A stretch of DNA of 64,000 nt, from the NCBI GenBank assembly GCA_963920635.1, contig OY987307.1, forward strand, positions 2,976,001 through 3,040,000, written 5' to 3'. The position numbers were made by a program, and so were the translations under genes. This stretch comes from Pseudeuparius sepicola. Taxonomy: Eukaryota; Arthropoda; Insecta; Coleoptera; Anthribidae. Positions 54,472 through 64,000 of this stretch are shown one piece after another (the first letter of the stretch is position 1; each line of letters begins with the position of its first letter). The notes beneath the pieces were generated by a model. The model made no database searches and was not told the origin of the DNA. It saw nothing but the letters and a program-made list of their open reading frames with translations.

Positions 54472-55384
54472 CAGATACCGAATGTTAAACAATCGCCAGG
54501 AGATATTAGACGTTGGTAGAATCTAGTGCCATGAAATTTGCATTTGTAAAACAATAAATTATTACAAACTCATTTCAGACGTTCTAAAATTGCCTCAGTT
54601 ATACAGAATTTTACCAAACATCATTTTGTTTCATACTTTAGAATATTTCTAAATAGGGCATTTATGAAAGTATCAAACACGGGTTATGCTATTTTATTAC
54701 TATAATAAATGCATTAAAAATTTCACGGCATGCTTAGGATCGAGCTTAAGAGGTATTCTTAGGAATTGTCTGTTGCCACTAGGAGATTGTTTTACAACTT
54801 AAAAAATAAATATCCTTTTTTGCTACTTTCAAGAATCCTTAAACGAATACGCTAAAGCTTAATTTTTAATTTTACGCACATATATTTTTTACAAGAGAAG
54901 AACCAAACTATGTCTGAGATCCCTTCTCCGAATTGGATTATGATTGATATCTCATTAATAACGGAGCATAGAGCAACTGCATATATTGCCAGTAAGCTTA
55001 AGAACAACTAGTTGTTAAATCTCAATAGTTACTACTGAAGTACAGGGTGTCCCATTTTGGGTGTTTTTGGGTGTTTTTCTCAAAAATCTCGGTTACTATT
55101 AAAGCTAGAGGGTTGCGGTTTTCACGTCACTGTACTACTTTTTTTGAGAGGAATTTGGTGGACCAATCAGATTTTAGATAAGTTTTATAGTTTCCGCGCA
55201 TTGGCGCATGACTGAAATTTTCGATTTTTTGGAAACCTCTCTCCTGGCTACAACTTATAGGTATATATCGACAAATTTAATCAACTATTTTTATAGATTT
55301 TTTGGCTTAGAATCGAATGGAATAATTAGTTTTTTGGTAGCGTTAATAGTTTTTGAGATATGAACTATGGTTTCCATTTAAAAA
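54472..55384. other. no gene recognised
   Basis: An orphan TACAGGGTGTCCCATT lies at 55041, next to GGGTGTTTTTGGGTGTTTTT. Otherwise unassigned AT-rich sequence. Confidence 0.4.
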
Positions 55385-55599
55385 AAATATAACTTGCAAA
55401 CTAGCAAATAAACCACATGAGTCATAAAAAGAGCTTCATTTTAAATCGAAAAAAAAATGTTTTATTTGGCAAAAAACAATAATAAGGAACGACCCGTCCA
55501 TGAACCGACTACGCGCGGCGTTGCTTGACTTTGGCGATCGCTCTACCTAGGTCAAGTATGGCGAGGCACTGCGCTCCCCAACAGAAACTCCAAACTGCT

Positions 55600-55661
55600 G
55601 CCTGTTGTGCCAGTAGCCAATCAGCTTTTGCCTGTTGTGCCAGTAGCCAATCAGTTTTTTG
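55600..55661. repeat. 31-bp tandem duplication with CCAAT boxes
   Basis: CCTGTTGTGCCAGTAGCCAA followed by TCAG(C/T)TTTT occurs twice in a row. Each copy contains CCAAT in forward orientation. Confidence 0.8.
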
Positions 55662-55682
55662 GGCCCGTGACGTCACGGGCCC
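55661..55682. promoter_or_regulatory. 22-bp perfect palindrome centred on a CRE-like TGACGTCA
   Basis: GGGCCCGTGA followed by its exact inverted repeat. The core TGACGTCA is the CREB/ATF consensus site. Together with two adjacent CCAAT boxes it looks like a promoter fragment, but no transcript start or gene is evident nearby. Confidence 0.4.
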
Positions 55683-56165
55683 AAGGAATTTGAATTTTAA
55701 AAAACGTTTTTAGAGCATTTCCCGGCCGAAACAAAAATCGGAAAATAGTTATTTATGTACCGAGGCACTGAAGTTCAACTTTTTATGACTCATGTGTAAT
55801 TTAGTTGCCGAGGCCTCTGGCTGACAGACGAACAGACGAATCAAACTGCTGCTTGTTGTGCAGCCTCCATGATAAATAGATCGATATTTAAACCTATTAA
55901 AATATTTATACTGAAAGATTGCGCTGCTATAGGTAACAACTTCGCAATGCGTACGAAAAGTTAAATGTTTATTGACCGGGTTTTGAATATTTGGTCACTT
56001 TTGACGGACGATGGATCCGCGTCTGACTTTAATGTTTACATCTCGTCAAGGCCTACTTATTGAAAAAATCGTACAATAATGGGTTACTTCAGTGCCGATT
56101 TCTGAACTTTGAATGACGATTTTGAGACGTTTTACTGCCGATTTCAAGAAAACAATTTTATTCAT

Positions 56166-56584
56166 TGCTAGTCACATCCGATCTTTAAAAAAACTGTAGA
56201 AAATCTCAGGAAACTCTAGAACTGAAATACAACCATTGTATAAACAGATTGTGTAAATTAGCCATCGCTAATTAGTAGCTTTCTTCGCATTATCTATGGC
56301 CTGCTGGCCTGCTATATAATCAAATAGTAAAGACCACCTAGAAAACTAAACTATATTATTCCAGATTGTATAATCGATATTACGCACGCAGTTCTGTCGG
56401 TGCTCAGTAGTTCGCTCTAGCATTGTTCGCGCTACAACCACCGAATTTTAATTTATTCCGCGATGTAACAATTATGCGACGAAAGTAAAATCCTTTCGCG
56501 AAAGGTTAGAAATAACACTTTCATTGAGAATTGCAAACAACTGAAAGATCTGCCAAGCCAAGTTAGTCCATCGAATTAAAAAAT
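56166..56584. other. no gene recognised
   Basis: Unassigned sequence between two repeats. It has no frame of interest. Confidence 0.4.
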
Positions 56585-56965
56585 TGAAAATAAAAAAACC
56601 TTTTTAAAAACAAGCTTTCATTTAAGCCATGCACTAAAACGGATAAAATAAGTTTAGGTTTTCGTTAAGATAATTCAATTCCATATTGCGACAAGTTTTT
56701 GCAAATTGAGAAGCTTGTCGCGCGAAATGTTGATGAAAGTAGGTACCAATTAATTTTATTGGACAGTGATTGGTTGATAAGCAAGTACCTATTTGCCAAA
56801 GTGTGCATTTTTTTCTTTACAATTCGCGCGACAAGCTTTTCAATTTGCAAAAACTTGTCGCAATTTGGAACTGAATTATCTTATCTAAAACCTAAACTTA
56901 TTTTATTCGTTTTAGTATAATGGCTTAAATAAAAGCTTGTATTTAAAAAGGTTTTTTTTTATTTT
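56585..56965. mobile_element. complete GACAAGCTT hairpin MITE
   Basis: Outer arms pair AAAAAACCTTTTTAAAAACA with its counterpart near 56940, continuing through TAAGTTTAGGTTTTCGTTAA and TTGCGACAAGTTTTTGCAAA. The inner hairpin AAGCTTGTCGCGCGAA/TTCGCGCGACAAGCTT surrounds the loop. The two ~60-codon frames are mirror images. It is the reference for copies at 985-1240 and 58334-58400. Confidence 0.8.
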
Positions 56966-58333
56966 CAACTTTATTTTGTGTGTGTGTAAAATACAATTTT
57001 AGCAGATTCTAAGTGATCCTTGCTCTCGAAATTTGGATTTCGTAAAAAATTAAGAAACACCATGTTCAACCTTACCTTACGCAGTTAGATGAATTTTATA
57101 AAAGCTAATTATATTGACATTGAAGTATATAAAAAACTACTGCTCATATTGCTCATCATTTCAGTGATTACTTAAAGATGATGATGCAATTTCAAAGATT
57201 TTTGAGTATACCCTTACTTCCTGTACTAAAATTGTTCGTTTATAGTTTCTTATATCATGAAATGAAAACCGGTACATTTTATAAACAGCGTTGTTTGTAT
57301 TCTGTTGAAAATTCCAATCGAATGCCGATCGAAATTCTTTATTAATTTCCTGTATGTAGACTCGATTTAAGCCTTGATTGAAGCGGTCCATGTTATTGAG
57401 TTCGACATTTTTAATCCCAACCAAAAGTACCTAATTAATTTAATTGTTATTACATTCCCAATATGCAGTCTTCTATGGTAATTACATATTACCAAACTTG
57501 GATGTTTGGACGCTGGTTCATATTATTATTTTGTTAAAAAATGTTAAATACTTAAAATGTTTTCATGCTTCAAATGTCAAAGTGTTATAGAAAACTATGT
57601 CATTTTACCAAGCTTATGATTTTTAAATCAGAATACCCTGTTTCTAAAGTCACTTGAAACAGCATAAAAAAACTCTAATTAGCGTCACAAAAAGAATAGA
57701 GGACATAAGCGAGACGCAGTTTTCAAAAATATACATATTCTACAAGCAACATAATATTTAACTTTTAAGGTTTTTTTTAAGGTTGTTAAACACAACGTAA
57801 AGGTTAATGCACCATATAATATTGTCAAAAGGTCTCTAAAAAGCCCTATCGATTAGGTATAACCGAGGGTATAACTATTTACGCAAGTATATCCTAAGAT
57901 CTGTGAAATTATGGCACGGCTATCCACTGCATTTCGCTGCACAAGTGGCCAGCCGGCGAACAGTGTAACCCATGCAAGTGTTGCTATTACTACAATATCT
58001 CTCGTCTCTGTCTCCTTCATCTCTTTTTACTGCTAAAAATACCAGGTGCGGTTTAATATGGTTAAAAAAGTGTTTTGTCTCGTATTTTATTGTCGAGGCG
58101 CCTCTGTTCTTGAGCTACCCTGGTAAAATATAAATGAATTCACTTGGAACACAGTGATATACGGGGCGAGATCTATTTCATAGCATTTACCACGCTCTGC
58201 TACTGGTAAAAATACCAGACTTATCAGCAGAAATCACCCGTATAAAATTCAAAGGTTTTTATGCTGTTCCAAGTAACTTCATTCATACCATACCTATTTG
58301 CCAAAGTTGATTTACAAATACTTAATTCTTAAT
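56966..58333. other. no gene recognised
   Basis: 1.4 kb of unassigned sequence. An 87-codon minus-strand frame (57161-57424) has no known domain. An orphan ACCCTGTTTC occurs at 57635. Confidence 0.4.
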
Positions 58334-58400
58334 ATCTTAACGAAAACCTAAACTTATTTTATTCGCTTAAATAAAAGCTTGTTTTTAAAAGGGTTTTTTT
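58334..58400 (+). mobile_element. end fragment of the GACAAGCTT MITE
   Basis: TCTTAACGAAAACCTAAACT and AAATAAAAGCTTGTTTTTAA match the right end of the complete copy. Everything internal is missing, and 12 bp (GTTTTAGTATAA region) are deleted. Confidence 0.6.
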
Positions 58401-58546
58401 CTACTTTATATACATGTATTGATGTATTTTACATTCCCAACCCTGTCCGCAAATATTTTATTTTCGAAACAATAGGCATCAAAAGTGCAAAATGGAAACA
58501 TTCAAAATCGAATATTTTCCGATCAAATATATTATTATAACATCTA

Positions 58547-60422
58547 CAGGGTGACCCATTGGAAATGGTAGGTTTCCCCGTAATTTTTTTTTCTGAATCA
58601 TTCTGATCATTTAGTGATTTTTTTATTTAAAATCTGACACCACAGCGTTAATCAGAACACCCTAAACCCCCCGGAGACCCAATTTGAACAAAAATATACA
58701 GGGAGTTATATTCTGCAGGGGGTCAAAGTGGAGCAAACTAGGAATTTTAAAGGCATCTGGAGAGTCAAGTGTGCCATGGAATCCTGTCAAAACATATGAA
58801 TGATCAACAGGACTACTCAAGGTGTTGATGTGCAAAGATTCAATACAGATTCAATACAAAAATATACAGGGAATTTTTCTCTGGGCCATCTCAAAATGCT
58901 GAATTTTTATTAAACTTTATACTGGCCCGGTGTGCTCTGCAATCATTGAAAAAATATTAATAAACACAAAAGTAATTTATTTCTTTACAAAATGCCAACC
59001 AACAAATAAAAACAATTTAAATTGGGCCATTATCAATAAAGTCACTGTCTAAGATGATACATTTTCTGTGCGTTTCCTGTTGTGGCACACCAGCCACTTT
59101 AACTCATATGTACTTACTGACTCTCATAGGCTGTATTTTTAGACTCAGTTCGTTTATAGTGTCTGGGGCGGTTTTGATATACTCGATTTTTGACCCAAAA
59201 AATTCATTAATTTGAGATGGCACAGAGAAAGACACCCTTTATATTTTCTATTGGATCTTTACACAGCAACACTTTGAGTGGTCCTGTTGACCAGTCAACT
59301 GTTTTAAGGGGATTCCATGGCACACTTGACTCGCCAGATGCCTTTAAAATTCCTATTTTCCCCAAAGTCATCGATAACTTTGATTTTGCCAAACTTTGAC
59401 ACCCTGCAGTACGAAAGCGTAGAGCGGCCACATGAGATTTTTTTATCCTTGACACTTTTTTCGGTCAATTATACATAACTGACACTTTTTTCTGTCAATT
59501 ATACGTAATTGATACTTTTTTCTGTCAATTATACATAATTGACACTTTTTTCTGTCAATTATGTATAACCACACTTCTTTCTGTCAATTATACATAATTG
59601 ACACTTTTTTCTGTTAATTATACATAATTGACACTTTTTCTGTCAATTATACATAATTGACACTGTTTTCTGTCAATTATACATAATGGACACTTTTTTC
59701 TGTCAATTATGTATAATTGACACTTTTTCTGTCAATTATTTACATAATTGACATTTTTTTCTGTCAATTATACATTATAATTATTGACAGAAAAAATTGT
59801 CAATTAAGTACTTATGTATAAGTGACAGAAAAAAGTGTCAATTATGTATAATTGACAGAAAACAGTGTCAATTATGTATAATTGACAGAAAAAGTGTCAA
59901 TTATGTATAATTAACAGAAAAAAGTGTCAATTATGTATAATTGACAGAAAAAAGTGTGGTTATACATAATTGACAGAAAAAAGTGTCAATTATGTATAAT
60001 TGACAGAAAAAAGTATCAATTACGTATAATTGACAGAAAAAAGTGTCAGTTATGTATAATTGACCGAAAAAAGTGTCAAGGATAAAAAAAACTCATATGG
60101 CCGCTCTACGCTTTCGTACGGCAGAATGTAACTCCCTATATATTTTTTGTTCAAATCTGGTATGTGGGGGTTTTCGGGTGTCCTGATTAACACTGAGGTG
60201 TCAGATTTTAAATAAAAAAATCGCTAACTGGTTTTCGTCATTTTTTACTGGAAAAAAATTCGTAGTAGGTGGGTACCTATGCCTTGAAAATTGAGATTAA
60301 GACCTGGAGTTTTGCACCAAAGTAAAGAGTTTTTTGTGACCTATCTTTTGAAAAAAAAACCGACTAAAATCGGATGAAAGATAAAAACTTTACGGGGTTT
60401 CCATTTCAAATGGGCCACCCTG
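58547..60422. mobile_element. composite palindromic element (three nested layers)
   Basis: The outer layer is TA/CAGGGTGACCCATTGGAAAT ... ATTTCAAATGGGCCACCCTG/TA. Inside, 58612-60240 is a copy of the 8894 subfamily lacking its terminal ~200 bp on both sides (GTGCCATGGAATCC and GGATTCCATGGCAC are mirrored). Inside that, at a CTGCAG site, sits the foldback element 59410-60118. Coding is absent; the 82-codon frame at 59207 is antisense to an arm. Confidence 0.75.
59410..60118. mobile_element. 709-bp foldback element with tandem palindromic arms, copy 2
   Basis: It has the same 20-bp ends as 52309-53088 and similar internal units (TTGACACTTTTTTCTGTCAA). The flanks CTGCAG (59404-59409) and CGGCAG (60119-60124) form a 6-bp duplication with one mismatch. 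The related uninterrupted element at 9850 reads CACCCTACAGAATGG across this point, close to the reconstructed empty site. Units are more regular than in copy 1, and arms meet near 59775. Confidence 0.85.
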
Positions 60423-60442
60423 TATATATCGATGGAATCGAT

Positions 60443-61167
60443 ATAGTCCTCCTTACGGCAGAATGCGTGCGACGTAAGGGGGAAGAACTCGCAAATATTA
60501 TAGAATTAGTCGCAGTTCAGGGGCGTAGCTCAATTTTGTGTAACTCACTGACTTAATTTTCATATAATTGTTATTTAATTTAGGTATTGTTAATATTATT
60601 CTTAACGGTGATGCCTTAGACTATGGAGGAAAGCAAACCCTTATAACATTGGCAATTATTTTCTCGTGCTTGAGAATGCAACGTTCTTCCCTGTTTACTC
60701 ATTTTGCACACGTTAACTCCCGAACATACGAAACGCCACTGAGCTCTCTGAGCCGGCGGAAAAAACTTGCCAGCGGCCTAAAAATGAGGTCTGTATGGTA
60801 GCCCAAATACGCAGTTAACTTTACGTACTATAGAAACAGGCACAAAACGCGTTGGCTAACTGGTTTTGTCAGCCGACTCCTTCGCAGAAGTGCTGTGTTG
60901 CCGTATTTCAAAGGCGATGGTAGACGCGACGATGTTGAAAAACTATAATAGGTGTTTTATCACATCGCGTTAAAAATAAATGATAAACAAAAATGGGTAA
61001 GTGGTCCTCGGTGATCCCGTGATGCGAGCTTTATTTTTTTCGGTATAACAGAGTTCAGAAATTCGGCTTCAATATGATAAAACTTGTATTCGTCAATAAA
61101 TAACGACTACTCGTATAGGAAATCTCACCCCTTCTTTAGAAACGTTTTCTTTCGTGCTTTGGACTAT
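60443..61167 (+). mobile_element. 725-bp dispersed repeat, second copy
   Basis: ATAGTCC and GGACTAT ends as in 3133-3878. The interior is colinear, with small indels (extra CTCGGTGATC near 61008; a missing block near 61130). It inserted 20 bp beyond the right end of the 58547 composite. The short frames (LLTAECVRRKGEELANIIEL) recur in both copies but resemble nothing known. Confidence 0.65.
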
Positions 61168-62755
61168 ATCAGGAATCGTGTTCTGATAGTTTTCTAATTT
61201 TTAGTCGGCCTTTTAAATAAACAAAGCTGTCAAAATTTCCCAAGAAAGAAAACCGGCCAAAAGAAAAACTTTCGCCAGAAACCAAAACTTATAAAAGCTA
61301 GTTCCTTATAAACGAATAAGTAACGCACAATAAAATAAATCGCGAGTACCTATAAATTATCATTTGTGGTTTTGCTTGCAAATAAAACTAGGTACGCAGA
61401 TAAAAAAGCAAGTAAGGAAGTAGGAAACCAAACCGAAAATTAACACAAAAAACTGCGAACGTGCGATCCCAATTTTACCCTTTCACTTCGGTTAAACGTT
61501 TTCAACAAAAGTGCGATCGTCGCAGGAGTAAGAAAATGGACCGCGAAAAAAGCGGCCGAACCAGGCCGCTTCGTGCTTTTATTAGAAACGGCCGTATTTA
61601 ACGGTCCACGGACGACAGACGGCGGCCGTATTGCCACCTAGAACGAGCGTGAATCGAGAATCCGTAATTTGCAAGATAGAAAACGGTGGCAGAATCACAA
61701 ATATTTATTGTTAAAGTCCAATAGCTCAGCTCAGCTTATACAGTTCATGCGCGCTAAGCCGACACGCGAAAACCTCAGTCTCAGCGCTTAAAGTCTATCC
61801 AAGTTACAGAGGCAGTGGATCAAAACATTGGCCACCACGTGACCTATTCTCTTATTGGTCTGGCCGTCATAAAATGTCAAGTGTTTACGCGGCGAGCAGA
61901 ATGCAGGGCCGGCTCTTCCCTCAGACGAGTTTCCTGCATATTTTAAATCGGATCGCGAGCAGTATATTCTGTAAATTTATTCTGCTACTTAATTTAAGGA
62001 AATTTATAAAGATCCACAAAAGGTAAAAACACATTTTTAAAAGAATTACTTCAGAATTACAAGCCACTGGGAATCTCATATTAGTCAGACCCTGGTAATC
62101 GATCGCAATGCAGTCATGTGACTTTGTTTATATCTACTGCCGCTGTAACTTGGATAGACTGTAGACTGGGGTTCCCGCATGTCAGCTTAGAGTGCACGGA
62201 CTGTACTACACTGAAAGAAAAATCTATTTGTTGTTAAAAGATTTCTGCTAAGATCATTTTGTTGTCACAATCAGATATCTATTTAAGGCAAATAAAAAAT
62301 AAATGAACCTATTTACTATTGCAAAATTTATATTTATTACAAATAGGTAAGCTTTGCTAAGATATTCTACTTGCCGCAAATAGGAAAACTATTTGTAACA
62401 AAACAAGATATGAACCTTCCTGGTACAAGGTACAAATAGGTAGTTTATTTACTTCTTGGTATTGCGCGCATGCGTTTTGGGGTTTTGGGTATTCCTTATG
62501 CATTGGTTCCGTGCGTTATCAGTTAGCTTTCAGTTGCGAGTCAACCTGTGATAGTTGTCGTTCCGCGAGTAACGTTGTCGATCGAGTAATGTACCTACAA
62601 TATATTTTTTTCAACCGACCGGCCAGAAAATACACCCTCTCTATAGAGAATTTGCCCCCATAAATTAACGTTTCCCGGCCTAGGCCGGAAAAAGATAAAA
62701 AAAACTTTTTATTATACTTCTTTGAAAACACCTTATTTTCATTTGTTTTAGCAAT
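61168..62755. other. 1.6 kb with no gene recognised
   Basis: GC-richer islands occur around 61540-61680 and 61880-61960, which could be promoter-proximal DNA of a gene outside the window, but no exon, splice pair or TATA box is convincing. From 62220 the sequence turns AT-rich, with repeated CAAATAGG and CTATTTG pieces. Confidence 0.4.
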
Positions 62756-63294
62756 AATGAAAGATGGGATTTTTCGGGCTAGCGCACGGAAACAGCACAT
62801 GGAAAAACTTTCCGTGCGCTGAATAAAAATACCGAATATATGGCTTTAAAATAGAAATATACAGCAAAGTAAACTAAATTTATGAAACTCTATATGCTCT
62901 CTGATATTTAACATATACCTATTTTGTATTTTAATGCGTAAGTGTTTCAATATTTAGATACATTTCTGTAATATTTTTGACGTTTTATTCACCTTATCTG
63001 ACAATAACTAATTTACAACAAAGCACCTTTGAAATAATTTGAGAGTAACCATGGAAACGCATCGTACATACCAAACACTATATTGTCTGCATTGTTTATT
63101 TTTTGTGAATTAAATTTATTATAATATGCCGATAAAATATTTTAAGTTTCCGTTTTCAAAGAAGTATAATAAAAAATATCGTTCATTACACGTCCAGAAA
63201 TAGATTTTTCGGTGCTTGCATGACTGCATGACATGAATTTGTCACGCGCGCACGGAAAAATCTTTATTTCCAGACTCGTAATGAAATATACTAT
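62756..63294 (+). mobile_element. dispersed repeat, copy 2 (longer right end)
   Basis: Colinear with 53973-54471. Near its right end it has an added segment containing GTGCTTGCATGACTGCATGA and GTCACGCGCGCACGGAAAAA, which mirrors the GCACGGAAA motif at the left and may be the intact right terminus that copy 1 has lost. Confidence 0.75.
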
Positions 63295-63729
63295 TTATTA
63301 ATGGTTAATAGATATTTCCTCGGATATTTCTCTCGGTGTAGGGGTAGCAAAAAAAATCCAAATACGTTGATTTTTTCAGGGTTGCTTGGGAACTGCCTCC
63401 TGAGTGTCCAACCAAAAGATCGCACTCAAACTCCTGGTACGAATTGAGCTATACTGTGGTTTCCTAAACAATATGAGTGGTTTCCTAAATATTTTTTAGG
63501 GCAAAATGACCCTAATACAAGTTCAAAGTATGAATAACTTTTCCTAATATATTTTTTTGTATCTCTAATACATAACGAGTTACAGCGCATTACTTTTTAC
63601 AAAAAATGACCTGAATAAAAGTTTTAGTGGATGAACTTCTGGTCAACTTTTTCTTCCATACATTTTTGTGTCTCCAATACTTAATGATTTACAGGGCAAT
63701 ATGTTTTTTAATTAATAGGTCAAATTATA
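63295..63729. other. no gene recognised
   Basis: Contains a loose ~110-bp direct similarity (GGCAAAATGACC... and CAAAAAATGACCTG...) around 63500-63640. No gene. Confidence 0.4.
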
Positions 63730-64000
63730 CAGTGTCCTGCTCCAAAAAGTTTGCACTATGGGGAAATTTTCCAATTATTAATGATTTATTTTTAAATTCA
63801 ACTTTGGGGTTACCTTTTGCTTTAAAAAAAGATGAAAATGGCTAATTCTAACGTGGTCACGTGACTTACGCTATCTGTCACAAATGGCATTTAAAAAATA
63901 AAATCGCTGAAAAAGGGTTTCAACATGTTTTAAGTACTTCTCGAAGTACTTACCTTAAAAAGTTCTTTTTCAATTTTACATAAATTTACATTATTATTAT
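63730..64000 (+). mobile_element. CAGTGTCC-family dispersed repeat, copy 3, cut by window end
   Basis: TA/CAGTGTCCTGCTCCAAAAAG starts the element, and GGGGTTACCTTTTGCTTTAA follows as in copy 1 (15471). Homology fades after about 63900 and the window ends before its right side. Confidence 0.6.

Larger units (their letters stand above)
55385..56165 (-). mobile_element. 616-bp family element, inverted and rearranged copy
   Basis: The minus strand gives the end of the 616-bp unit (56165-55875) and the tail with GACCTAGGTAGAGCGATCG (near 55540). A hairpin-bearing block from the element's own end (55740-55850) and a CCAAT/CRE segment (55600-55690) have been placed between them. The order of modules differs from the copies at 5119-7225 and 8172-8781. 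Confidence 0.65.

Noticed and set aside
52309..60118. Regular ~25-30-bp repeats as a CRISPR array
   Set aside because: There are no unique spacers. The repeats are palindromic units inside inverted arms of a foldback transposon in eukaryotic DNA.

Overview
This is AT-rich animal nuclear DNA, most likely from a large, repeat-packed insect genome. The evidence is the density of arthropod-type transposons: Tc1/mariner relatives with a DUF4817-like helix-turn-helix end, hAT elements of the ZMYM1-like group, a non-LTR retrotransposon tail sitting in TAA microsatellites, and THAP-type first exons. There are no operons, ribosome binding sites or long ORFs. I see no intact host gene, and the window reads as intergenic or intronic. 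A beetle or bug is a guess; the sequence does not settle the order.

Layout. 1-5.1 kb: a small foldback, a MITE, a decayed transposase split by a 746-bp repeat, and a THAP exon fragment. 5.1-8.8 kb: a 616-bp tandem array and a dispersed relative. 8.9-12.2 kb: a 1.16-kb palindrome, a deleted hAT element with its promoter, and a degenerate minisatellite. 12.6-14.6 kb: three tandem copies of an R4/Dong-like retrotransposon 3' end between TAA runs. 15.5-25.8 kb: a 545-bp tandem array followed by back-to-back palindromic elements whose loops still encode transposase N-termini. 27.9-41 kb: nested palindromes, two of which carry hammerhead ribozyme motifs. 41.8-46.5 kb: a second hAT copy, more transposase remnants and a tRNA-like sequence. 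47.1-51.8 kb: a palindrome carrying a TTAA-flanked MITE, and a broken Tc1 element. 52.3-64 kb: two foldback elements built from short palindromic repeats, plus second copies of families seen earlier.

How the parts relate. Most of the window is one theme: long inverted-repeat elements bounded by TA/CAGGGTG and CACCCTG/TA. Several keep pieces of a single transposase family (HTH N-terminus in two, DDE C-terminus in two), so they look like internally deleted Tc1/mariner-superfamily elements. Repeated nesting, with target-site duplications still readable, gives a relative order of insertion. The most unusual items are the hammerhead motifs with self-complementary stem III, the foldback elements with tandem palindromic arms, and the 1.77-kb near-perfect palindrome.
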